A stretch of DNA of 64,000 nt from Inmirania thermothiophila (lineage in GTDB: Bacteria; Pseudomonadota; Gammaproteobacteria; DSM-100275), in contig NZ_RJVI01000002.1 in NCBI RefSeq assembly GCF_003751635.1, positions 124,001 through 188,000 on the forward strand, read 5' to 3'. Both the position numbers and the translations under genes were made by a program. Within the stretch, counting starts at the first letter, position 1; the number at the start of each line of letters is the position of its first letter. Positions 57,231 to 64,000 of this stretch are shown here, piece after piece. Below the pieces are notes generated by a model. The model had not been told where the DNA came from and made no database searches. It saw only the letters and a list, made by a program, of their open reading frames with translations.

Positions 57231-57497
57231 GTGGCGGCGGAGGGCGGCGGCGAGCGCGGGCGGCTGCGCTGGCGCTGCCGCCGCGGCATGCTGGAGCTGG
57301 ACGAGCTGCTCGGCGGCTTCGTCGACGGCGGCGGCTACGATGCCCTGACGCCGGCGCAGCGCGCCGCCTTCGAGCGGCTCCTGGCGACGGAGGACCAGCG
57401 CCTGATGTCGTGGCTGCTGGCCGGGGAGAGGCCCACGGATGGGGAGCTCACCGACCTCGTGGAGCGGATCCGCGCCCACGCCCGCGCTCGTCCTTGA
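57231..57497 (+). CDS. sdhE: FAD assembly factor SdhE (YgfY/CptB)
   Basis: The 88-residue helical protein has the flavinylation motif R18-G-x-x-E22 in RRGMLELDELLGGF and a W-L-L-A-G segment. It attaches FAD covalently to SdhA. It starts at GTG one base after the sdhB stop. Its gene is joined here to the sdh operon; in E. coli it is elsewhere, next to ygfX. Confidence 0.93.
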   Translation: MAAEGGGERGRLRWRCRRGMLELDELLGGFVDGGGYDALTPAQRAAFERLLATEDQRLMSWLLAGERPTDGELTDLVERIRAHARARP

Positions 57498-57873
57498 GGG
57501 CGCCGACCCGGTGCCGTGGCTGTGGGCCGCCGCCCACGCCGCGGCCCTCGCCGTCGCCCTGCTGCTGCCGCCGCCGGGGGCGGCGGCCGTGGTCGCGGCC
57601 GCCGCGGCCTCGGCCCTGGCCGGCCGCCGCCATTGGCACCGGCGCGCCCACCCGCCGCGGCGGCTCGAGCCCGGCGCCGGGGGCTGGCGGCTGCACCGGG
57701 CGGGGCGCGAACCGGTCGCCGCCACCGTGGCGGCGGCCCATGCGGTGGCGCCCGGGATCCTGGTGCTGCGGCTCCGCCTTGCGGGCGAGGGGCGCTACGC
57801 GCTGGTGGTGCGGCGCGCCGAGGTGGGCGCCGCCGCCTTCGGGCGGCTGCGCGTGGCCCTCGGGCTCGCCTGA
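57439..57873 (+). CDS. YgfX-like membrane protein (CptA family)
   Basis: The ~144-residue protein has two hydrophobic segments (VPWLWAAAHAAALAVALLLP; AAAVVAAAAASALAG), a basic stretch, then a soluble domain with GGWRLHRAG and LVLRLRLAGEGRYALVV. This design and its place directly after sdhE match YgfX, the partner of SdhE/YgfY in E. coli, which has been described as a toxin-like or membrane protein. Sequence similarity is weak. The ATG used overlaps sdhE by 59 bp, and the real start may be further in. It converges on nadB with a 3-bp gap. Confidence 0.65.
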   Translation: MGSSPTSWSGSAPTPALVLEGADPVPWLWAAAHAAALAVALLLPPPGAAAVVAAAAASALAGRRHWHRRAHPPRRLEPGAGGWRLHRAGREPVAATVAAAHAVAPGILVLRLRLAGEGRYALVVRRAEVGAAAFGRLRVALGLA

Positions 57874-57876
57874 GCC

Positions 57877-59490
57877 TCAGGCCGCGTCGGCGGCGGGGTC
57901 GAGCACGGTGTCCCGGGGCGGGCGGCTGTCGTCGGGCCGCGGGTAGTCCAGGGTGTAGTGCAGGCCGCGGCTTTCCTTGCGCGCCTGGGCGCAGCGGATG
58001 ATGAGCTCGGCCACCTGCGCGAGGTTGCGCAGCTCCAGCAGGTCGCCGGTGACCCGGAAGTTGCCGTAGTACTCCTGGATCTCCGAGCGCAGGAGCTGGG
58101 CGCGGTTGCGGGCCCGCTGCAGGCGCTTGTCGGTGCGCACGATGCCCACGTAGTCCCACATGAAACGGCGCAGCTCGTCCCAGTTGTGGGCCACCACCAC
58201 CTCCTCGTCGGAGTCGGTGACGCGGCTCTCGTCCCAGGGCGGCAGGGGCGGCGGCGGGGGGACCTCGTCGGCCCGGGCGAGGATGTCCTCGGCGGCGGCG
58301 GCGCCGAACACCAGGCATTCCAGGAGCGAGTTGCTGGCCATGCGGTTGGCCCCGTGCAGGCCGGTGCAGGCCACCTCGCCGACGGCGTAGAGCCCGGGCA
58401 GGTCGGTGCGGGCGGCCAGGTCGGTGACCACGCCGCCGCAGGTGTAGTGCGCCGCAGGCACCACCGGGATGGCCTCGCGCGTGATGTCGAAGCCGTACTC
58501 GAGGCAGCGCCGGTAGATGGTGGGGAAGTGCTCGCGCACGAACTCGGGCGGGCGGTGGCTGATGTCGAGATAGACGCACTCGATGCCGAGCCGCTTCATC
58601 TCGTGGTCGATGGCGCGGGCGACGATGTCGCGCGGGGCGAGCTCGCCGCGCGGGTCGAACTCCTCCATGAAGCGGGTGCCGTCGGGCAGCAGCAGCCGCC
58701 CGCCCTCGCCGCGCACCGCCTCGGAGATGAGGAAGTTGCGCGCCTCCGGATGATAGAGGCAGGTGGGGTGGAACTGGTTGAACTCGAGGTTGGCGACCCG
58801 GCAGCCCGCACGCCAGGCCATGGCGATGCCGTCGCCGGTGGAGGTGTCGGGGTTGGTGGTGTAGAGATAGGCCTTGCTCGCGCCGCCGGTGGCCAGGACC
58901 ACGAAGCGGGCGGGGATCGCCTCCACGCGCTGGCGCTGCAGGTCGAGGACGTAGGCGCCGAGGCAGCGGTCCTCGGCGAGCCCGAGCCGCCGCGCCGTGA
59001 TCAGATCCACGGCCATGTGGTGCTCGAGGATGCGGACGTTGCGCCGCGCCCGCACCCGGTCCACCAGCGTGGTCTGCACCGCGCGCCCGGTGGCGTCGGC
59101 GGCGTGGATGATGCGGCGGCGGCTGTGGCCGCCCTCGCGGGTGAGATGGTAGCCGCCGGCGCCGTCCTCCCCGCGGGCGGGGGTGAAGACCACGCCCTGC
59201 TCGATGAGCCAGCGGATGCATTCGGGGCCGCGCTCCACCACGAAGCGCACGGTCTCCTCGCGGCACAGCCCGGCGCCGGCCTCGAGGGTGTCGGCGATGT
59301 GGGCCTCCACCGAGTCGTCGTCGGCGAGCACCGCCGCGATGCCCCCCTGGGCGTAGTAGGTGCTGCCCTCGGTGACGGGGCCCTTGGCGACCACGGTGAC
59401 GCGCAGCCGCGTCCCGAGGCGCAGCGCGAGGCTGAGTCCCGCCGCGCCGCTGCCGATGATGAGGACGTCGACCTGCTCTCCGGGGAGCAT
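57877..59490 (-). CDS. nadB: L-aspartate oxidase
   Basis: The 537-residue flavoprotein starts [20 protein letters not shown]. It has the [12 protein letters not shown] motif, the active-site segments [21 protein letters not shown] and [21 protein letters not shown], and [17 protein letters not shown]. It oxidises aspartate to iminoaspartate in NAD synthesis and is related to SdhA/FrdA, from which the specific motifs distinguish it. nadB divergent from rpoE is a conserved arrangement. Confidence 0.97.
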   Translation of the reverse strand: MLPGEQVDVLIIGSGAAGLSLALRLGTRLRVTVVAKGPVTEGSTYYAQGGIAAVLADDDSVEAHIADTLEAGAGLCREETVRFVVERGPECIRWLIEQGVVFTPARGEDGAGGYHLTREGGHSRRRIIHAADATGRAVQTTLVDRVRARRNVRILEHHMAVDLITARRLGLAEDRCLGAYVLDLQRQRVEAIPARFVVLATGGASKAYLYTTNPDTSTGDGIAMAWRAGCRVANLEFNQFHPTCLYHPEARNFLISEAVRGEGGRLLLPDGTRFMEEFDPRGELAPRDIVARAIDHEMKRLGIECVYLDISHRPPEFVREHFPTIYRRCLEYGFDITREAIPVVPAAHYTCGGVVTDLAARTDLPGLYAVGEVACTGLHGANRMASNSLLECLVFGAAAAEDILARADEVPPPPPLPPWDESRVTDSDEEVVVAHNWDELRRFMWDYVGIVRTDKRLQRARNRAQLLRSEIQEYYGNFRVTGDLLELRNLAQVAELIIRCAQARKESRGLHYTLDYPRPDDSRPPRDTVLDPAADAA

Positions 59491-59605
59491 GCTTGTGGCC
59501 CCGCTGCCCGCTGCGCTATCGTGCCGTGGCGCGACCGCCCGCTGGGGAGGGCGGCGCGAAGGCGATGAAGCCTAGCCCACGTCTTCCGGGCCCGGCAAGG
59601 GCCGA

Positions 59606-59632
59606 GAACTAACCCATGCACGCATTGTCTAC
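59606..59632 (+). promoter_or_regulatory. Sigma-E-type autoregulatory promoter of rpoE
   Basis: GAACTA, 16 bp, TCTAC, close to the RpoE consensus GAACTT-N16-TCTGA. It lies ~48 bp before the rpoE start, as expected for positive autoregulation. Confidence 0.75.
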
Positions 59633-59679
59633 GTCAACAGGCGGAGGGATCCGCCGGCCCGCGGTGAGGGTTCGCCCCG

Positions 59680-60276
59680 ATGGGCGAGCGTAGCGTCGAC
59701 CGCGAGCTGGTGCGCAGGGTCCAGGCGGGCGAGCGCGAGGCCTTCGACCTCCTCGTCCGCAAGTACCAGCACAAGATCGTGCAGCTGATCTCGCGCTACG
59801 TGCGGGACCCCGCCGAGGCCTTGGACGTGGCCCAGGAGGCGTTTCTGAAGGCGTATCGGGCCCTGCCCAAGTTCCGGGGCGAGAGCGCCTTCTACACCTG
59901 GCTGTACCGGATTGCGGTCAACACCGCGAAGAACCATCTCATCGCGCAGGGGCGGCGGCCGGTGGAGAACGACATCGAGACGCAGGTGGCGGAGCCGGAC
60001 GGGCCGCAGATGCACCTGCAGGACGTGGACACGCCGGAGAACCTGCTGCTGCGCGACGAGGTGGAGCGGGCGGTGTTCGAGGCCATCGAGGCCCTGCCCG
60101 AGGAGCTGCGCACCGCCATCGTCCTGCGCGAGCTCGAGGGCATGAGCTACGAGGAGATCGCGCAGGCGATGTCGTGCCCGGTGGGCACGGTGCGCTCGCG
60201 CATCTTCCGCGCCCGCGAGGCCATCGACCGCAAGCTGCGTTCCCTGGTGGAAACGAAGGACGGAGGCCGCGCATGA
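59680..60276 (+). CDS. rpoE: RNA polymerase sigma factor RpoE (AlgU/sigma-24)
   Basis: The 198-residue ECF sigma factor has region 2 (DRELVRRVQAGEREAFDLLVRKYQ, RYVRDPAEALDVAQEAFLKAY, shown in parts) and region 4 (LRTAIVLRELEGMSYEEIAQ, CPVGTVRSRIFRAREAID). It directs envelope-stress genes. It is held inactive by RseA, encoded next with an ATGA overlap. Confidence 0.98.
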   Translation: MGERSVDRELVRRVQAGEREAFDLLVRKYQHKIVQLISRYVRDPAEALDVAQEAFLKAYRALPKFRGESAFYTWLYRIAVNTAKNHLIAQGRRPVENDIETQVAEPDGPQMHLQDVDTPENLLLRDEVERAVFEAIEALPEELRTAIVLRELEGMSYEEIAQAMSCPVGTVRSRIFRAREAIDRKLRSLVETKDGGRA

Positions 60277-60788
60277 GCGACCGGGTTGGCGAGCAGCTTT
60301 CGGCGTGGATGGACGGGGAGCTGGCCGAGGAGGAGGTGCCGCTGCTGCTGAGGCGGCTCGAGCGCGACGAGGCGCTGCGGGCGCGCTGGGCGCGCTACCA
60401 GCTCATCGGCGAGGCGCTGCGGCGGGGCCTGCCGGAGCGGGTGGATCCGGGCTTCGCGGATCGGGTGCGCCAGGCGCTGCAGACCGAGCCGCCGGCGCCG
60501 GCGGCGGCCCCGGTGCGGGGGCGGCGGCTGCCGTGGGCCGCGGCGGCCGCGGCGGCCGCGGCGGCGCTGGTGGCGGCGGCGGTGCTCATGCGCGGGGGCG
60601 GCGAGCCCGTGAAGGAGGTCCCGGTGGCGGCGGCGCCGGCGGCCGGCGATCCCTGGCTGCGCGACGAGCGGGCGCTGCGGGCCCGCCTCGACGCCTATCT
60701 CGTGGACCACTCCGGGGCGGCGGCGGGGGCGGCGATGGCGGGGGTGCCGCCCTACGTGCGCATCGTCGGCTACGAGGAATCGCGCTAG
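60273..60788 (+). CDS. rseA: Anti-sigma-E factor RseA (MucA)
   Basis: The 171-residue single-pass membrane protein has a cytoplasmic anti-sigma domain (VGEQLSAWMDGELAEEEVPL, WARYQLIGEALRRGLPE), one membrane helix (WAAAAAAAAAALVAAAVLM, residues ~88-106), and a periplasmic tail ending YVRIVGYEESR. It binds RpoE and is cleaved by DegS- and RseP-type proteases under envelope stress. Confidence 0.93.
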   Translation: MSDRVGEQLSAWMDGELAEEEVPLLLRRLERDEALRARWARYQLIGEALRRGLPERVDPGFADRVRQALQTEPPAPAAAPVRGRRLPWAAAAAAAAAALVAAAVLMRGGGEPVKEVPVAAAPAAGDPWLRDERALRARLDAYLVDHSGAAAGAAMAGVPPYVRIVGYEESR

Positions 60789-61751
60789 GTGGGTGCGCCG
60801 GCTGCAGGGCGCGGGCTCGCTGCGGCGGTGCTGCTGCAGGCGGCGGTGGCGGCGGCCGCGGCGGGCGACGACGCGCGGCTGTGGCTCGACCGCATGGCCG
60901 AGGCCCTGCGCCGGCTCGACTACGAGGGGGTGTTCGTCTACCGCCACGGTGGCGGCATGACGACGATGGCGCTGGTGCACGGGCGCGTCGGCGGCGTCGA
61001 GCGCGAGCGGCTCTACGCCCTCGACGGGGCGCCGCGGGAGATCGTCCGCGACGGCGACGGCCTCACCTACGTGCTGCCCGACGGCGGCGCGGTGCGCATC
61101 CCGGAGGGGGTGCCGCCGGCGACGCTGGGCTGGCGGCTCGCCGGCGGGCTCGACGCGGTGGAGGCCGGCTACCGCCTGCACACCGCGGGCGAGGGGCGGG
61201 TCGCCGGTCGCAGGGCGGTGGTCGTCGCCATCGAGCCGCGCGACCGCTACCGCTACGGCTACCGGCTCTGGCTCGACCGCGAGCACGCGCTGCCGCTGCG
61301 GGTGGAGCTGCGCGAGGGCGGGCGGGTGCTGGAGACCGTGCTCTTCACCAGCCTGCGCGTCGGGGGGGCGATCCCGCGCGAGCGGTTCGAGGCCGCGCCC
61401 GGCGGGACGCGGCTGCGCATGCACGAGGTGCCGGCGGCGGGGCCGCAGGCGGATCCGGGGCGCTGGCGCCTGGGACGCCTGCCGCCGGGCTTCCGTCTCG
61501 TGGGCCGGGGGATGACGCGGCTGCCGGGTGCGGGCGACGAGGCGGTGCACCTGCTGATCAGCGACGGGCTTGCCGCGGTCTCGGTCTACGTGGAGGAGGC
61601 GGGGGCCGCGGGCGGTCTCGAGGGGCTGGTGCGCATGGGGGCGGTGAGCGCCTACGGGCGCATCCTCGACGGGCACCGCGTCACCGCGGTGGGCGAGGTG
61701 CCGCCGCCGACGGTGCGGATGGTGGCCGAGGGCATCGAGGAGGGGGGATGA
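60789..61751 (+). CDS. rseB: Sigma-E regulatory protein RseB (MucB)
   Basis: The 320-residue periplasmic protein starts at GTG directly after the rseA stop. It has a signal peptide (AAGRGLAAAVLLQAAVAAAAA) and then WLDRMAEALRRLDYEGVFVY, a MucB/RseB N-terminal motif. The lipoprotein-like fold and a C-terminal domain (VHLLISDGLAAVSVYVEEA) follow. It protects RseA from proteolysis and senses LPS/lipid signals. Confidence 0.93.
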   Translation: MGAPAAGRGLAAAVLLQAAVAAAAAGDDARLWLDRMAEALRRLDYEGVFVYRHGGGMTTMALVHGRVGGVERERLYALDGAPREIVRDGDGLTYVLPDGGAVRIPEGVPPATLGWRLAGGLDAVEAGYRLHTAGEGRVAGRRAVVVAIEPRDRYRYGYRLWLDREHALPLRVELREGGRVLETVLFTSLRVGGAIPRERFEAAPGGTRLRMHEVPAAGPQADPGRWRLGRLPPGFRLVGRGMTRLPGAGDEAVHLLISDGLAAVSVYVEEAGAAGGLEGLVRMGAVSAYGRILDGHRVTAVGEVPPPTVRMVAEGIEEGG

Positions 61752-61755
61752 GGCA

Positions 61756-62202
61756 TTGATCGAGACGTCGGGACGGGTGATCCGGGTCGAGGGTGACCAC
61801 GCCTGGGTGGAGGCGCAGCGGCGCGCCGGCTGCGACGGCTGCGAGGCCGCCGCGGGTTGCGGCAGCGGGGCGCTCGCGAGCGTCTTCGGGCGGCGGGCGG
61901 TGCGGGTGCGGGCCCTCAACGCCGCCGGCGCGCGGGCGGGCGACGAGGTCACGGTGGCCCTGGACGAAGGGGCGATGCTGCGCGGCGTCGTGGCCGTCTA
62001 CCTGGTGCCGCTGCTGGGCCTGCTCGCGGGCGGGATCGCCGTGGGGGCGGTGGCCGGCGGCGACGGGCCGGCGCTGGCCGGGGCGGCGGCGGGGTTCGCC
62101 GCGGGCCTGGCGCTGGCGCGGGCCTACGCCGGGCGGTGGCGGCGGGGCGCCCGCGCCCAGCCGGTGATCGTGGCGCGCCGGCGCGATCTCTGCGGATGCT
62201 GA
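61756..62202 (+). CDS. rseC: SoxR-reducing/sigma-E regulatory protein RseC
   Basis: The 148-residue inner-membrane protein has an N-terminal Cys cluster (C26-x-x-C29-x5-C35: AGCDGCEAAAGCGSG), two membrane helices (residues ~72-95 and ~100-120), and a C-terminal CGC. It matches the RseC/MucC family. It starts at TTG 61756, 4 bp after rseB. The cysteines suggest an Fe-S or redox role. Confidence 0.9.
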   Translation: MIETSGRVIRVEGDHAWVEAQRRAGCDGCEAAAGCGSGALASVFGRRAVRVRALNAAGARAGDEVTVALDEGAMLRGVVAVYLVPLLGLLAGGIAVGAVAGGDGPALAGAAAGFAAGLALARAYAGRWRRGARAQPVIVARRRDLCGC

Positions 62203-62275
62203 GGCGGCGGGACACCGCCGCCTCGATCGGGTTGAAGGAGGCGCCGGAACCGGCGCAGGGTGCGTAGGAGGTGAG

Positions 62276-63706
62276 ATGAACGGGATGCGATACGGGACGG
62301 CGGCGCTGGCCGCCGTGGCGGCGATGATGGCGGCCGGGCTTGCGCAGGCGGCGCGGGGCCTGCCCGATTTCACGAAGCTGGTGGAGGAGGCGAGCCCGGC
62401 GGTGGTGAACATCAGCACCACCCAGAAGGTGGAGCGCAGGCGGCGTCTGCCGCCCGGCTTCAAGATCCCGGACATGCCCGAGGGGACGCCCTTCGGCGAC
62501 CTCTTCCGCCACTTCTTCGGCGAGCAGGGCGAGACCGAGGAGGTCCCGACCCAGTCGCTGGGTTCGGGCTTCTTCATCTCGCCGGACGGCTATCTCCTCA
62601 CCAACGCGCACGTGGTCAAGGGCGCCGACGAGATCGTCGTCCGGCTCAGCGACCGGCGCGAGCTGCAGGCCAAGGTGGTGGGCCTCGACGAGCGCAGCGA
62701 CGTGGCGCTGCTCAAGGTGGAGGTGGATGAGCCGGTGCCGGCGGTGCGCATCGGCGACTCGCGCCGGCTCAAGGTGGGGGAGTGGGTCCTGGCCATCGGC
62801 TCGCCCTTCGGCTTCGACCACTCCGTGACCGCGGGCATCGTCAGCGCCAAGGGGCGCAGCCTGCCGCGCGAGAGCTACGTGCCCTTCATCCAGACCGACG
62901 TCGCCATCAACCCCGGCAACTCGGGCGGGCCGCTGTTCAACATGGACGGCGAGGTGGTGGGCATCAACTCCCAGATCTACAGCCGCACGGGCGGCTTCAT
63001 GGGGCTTTCCTTCGCCATCCCCATCGACGTGGCGATGGACGTGGCCGAGCAGCTCAAGGCGACAGGCAAGGTCACGCGCGGCTGGCTGGGCGTGCTGATC
63101 CAGGACGTCAACCGGGAGCTCGCCGAGTCCTTCGGCCTCGACAAGCCCACCGGCGCGGTGGTGGCTCGGGTGCTGCCCGACAGCCCCGCGGCCAAGGCCG
63201 GGATCCAGGTCGGCGACGTCATCCTCGAGTACGACGGGCGCGAGGTCCCGGACTCGGCGGCGCTGCCGCCCATGGTGGGGCGCACGCGCGTCGGGCGCGA
63301 GGTGCCGGTGACGGTGCTGCGCGAGGGCAAGCGGATCACCCTCCGCGTGCGCATCGGCGAGCTGCCGGCGGAGGAGGAGCTTGCGCGCGCCGCCGGGGAG
63401 CAGCCGGACAAGGCGCGCAGCGAGCGGCTCGGTATCGTCGTCGGCGAGGTGCCGGACGAGATCCGCGAGGCCCTCGACCTGCCCGAGGGCGGGGTCGTCG
63501 TCGAGGAGGTGGGCGACGGGGCGGGGCGGGCGGCCGGGCTGGAGCCGGGCGACGTCATCGTCCGCGTGGGCGGCGAGCCGGTGGAGGGGGTCGAGCAGTT
63601 CCGGAAGCTGATCAAGGAGCTGCCCGCGGGCAAGGCGGTGGCGCTGCTGGTGCAGCGGCGCAGCGGCCCCCTCTTCCTCGCCCTCAAGGTGCCGGCGGAT
63701 GAGTGA
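62276..63706 (+). CDS. degP: Periplasmic serine protease DegP/MucD (Do family)
   Basis: The 476-residue HtrA protein has a signal peptide (cleavage near AQA-A) and a trypsin-like domain with catalytic triad H112 (LTNAHVV), D142 (SDVALLK) and S216 (NPGNSGGPLF). Two PDZ domains follow (~residues 270-360 and 385-470). It degrades misfolded envelope proteins. As the last gene of the sigma-E operon it corresponds to Pseudomonas mucD. Its end overlaps the glutaredoxin-like gene by 8 bp. Confidence 0.97.
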   Translation: MNGMRYGTAALAAVAAMMAAGLAQAARGLPDFTKLVEEASPAVVNISTTQKVERRRRLPPGFKIPDMPEGTPFGDLFRHFFGEQGETEEVPTQSLGSGFFISPDGYLLTNAHVVKGADEIVVRLSDRRELQAKVVGLDERSDVALLKVEVDEPVPAVRIGDSRRLKVGEWVLAIGSPFGFDHSVTAGIVSAKGRSLPRESYVPFIQTDVAINPGNSGGPLFNMDGEVVGINSQIYSRTGGFMGLSFAIPIDVAMDVAEQLKATGKVTRGWLGVLIQDVNRELAESFGLDKPTGAVVARVLPDSPAAKAGIQVGDVILEYDGREVPDSAALPPMVGRTRVGREVPVTVLREGKRITLRVRIGELPAEEELARAAGEQPDKARSERLGIVVGEVPDEIREALDLPEGGVVVEEVGDGAGRAAGLEPGDVIVRVGGEPVEGVEQFRKLIKELPAGKAVALLVQRRSGPLFLALKVPADE

Positions 63707-63953
63707 GCGGCGCCTGACCCTCTACGGGCACGGCTGGTGCCACCTGTGCGAGGCGATGGAGGCCGCCCTCGCGCCGTGGCAGGCCCGGCTCGGCTTCGCC
63801 CTCGAGGTGGTGGACATCGAGGGCGAGCCGGGGCTCGAGGCCCGGTACGGCGAGCGGGTGCCGGTGTTGACCGAGGGGGAGACCGAGATCTGCTTCGGAC
63901 GGCTCGACGAGGCGGCGCTGCTGCGCCACCTGGGCCACGAGGCCGCATCCTGA
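63699..63953 (+). CDS. Glutaredoxin-like protein (DUF836 family)
   Basis: The 84-residue thioredoxin-fold protein has a redox motif C14-H-L-C17 (YGHGWCHLCEAM) and the cis-Pro region RVPVLTEGETEICFGRLDE. It is likely a small disulfide reductase in the cytoplasm. It overlaps degP by 8 bp, so it is coupled to the sigma-E operon. Confidence 0.88.
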   Translation: MSERRLTLYGHGWCHLCEAMEAALAPWQARLGFALEVVDIEGEPGLEARYGERVPVLTEGETEICFGRLDEAALLRHLGHEAAS

Positions 63954-63956
63954 CCG

Positions 63957-63985
63957 GGGGCGGGCGGCCGTGCGCCGCCCGCCCC
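63957..63985 (+). terminator. Strong hairpin after the sigma-E operon
   Basis: GGGGCGGGCGGC, a 5-nt loop, GCCGCCCGCCCC: a 12-bp perfect stem directly after the stop. No T tract follows within the window, so it may be a stability element. Confidence 0.45.
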
Positions 63986-64000
63986 GCGGCGTCGGTTATA

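Overview
The window is a chromosomal core segment from a very GC-rich gammaproteobacterium. It reads as roughly 70% G+C by eye, and third codon positions are almost always G or C. Gene orders fit Gammaproteobacteria, and a Chromatiales/Ectothiorhodospiraceae-type organism is my best guess (inference): smpB/ssrA, ratA-rnfH, hrcA-grpE-dnaK-dnaJ-dapB-carAB-greA, tRNA-fMet-rimP-nusA-infB-rbfA-truB-rpsO-pnp, dksA-gluQ-cbrXAB, nadB diverging from rpoE-rseABC-degP, and sdhCDAB-sdhE. I see no insertion sequence, prophage, CRISPR array or plasmid-type replication gene. There is no gene-free stretch longer than about 300 bases.

Layout. 1-3.1 kb: the tail of a PEP-CTERM protein, a Rieske/glutamate-synthase fusion, tmRNA and smpB. 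3.1-7.2 kb: ratA-rnfH, bamE, fur, and nadK-recN on the minus strand. 7.3-19.5 kb: the heat-shock operon (CIRCE plus sigma-32-like sites), dapB, carAB, greA, yhbY and rlmE. 19.6-23.8 kb: ftsH-folP-glmM. 23.8-32.5 kb: initiator tRNA, a leader with two tandem terminators, then the translation/transcription operon through pnp. 32.6-42.8 kb: two SLC5-type sensor kinases, each directly preceded by a tiny membrane protein, on either side of acs. The minus-strand set is a CbrX-CbrA-CbrB system next to gluQ-dksA. 44.2-51.9 kb: a Mth938-fold protein, aminotransferase-hom-thrC, an RpfE-like protein, prfB with its programmed +1 frameshift, and lysS. 52-53.9 kb: HDOD and YgfZ. 54-57.9 kb: succinate dehydrogenase with sdhE and a ygfX-like gene. 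57.9-64 kb: nadB, the sigma-E regulon core rpoE-rseA-rseB-rseC-degP, and a glutaredoxin-like protein.

How the parts work together. Several stress circuits are readable in the DNA: HrcA/CIRCE and sigma-32 for chaperones, sigma-E with its anti-sigma factors and periplasmic protease, and tmRNA/SmpB ribosome rescue. Non-ATG starts are common (TTG or GTG in about sixteen genes), and many genes overlap by ATGA/GTGA junctions, which points to extensive translational coupling. The most unusual content is the doubled small-membrane-protein plus SLC5-STAC-histidine-kinase module around acs. It may be a carbon or acetate sensing region. The rest is mostly housekeeping with some interesting regulatory detail.
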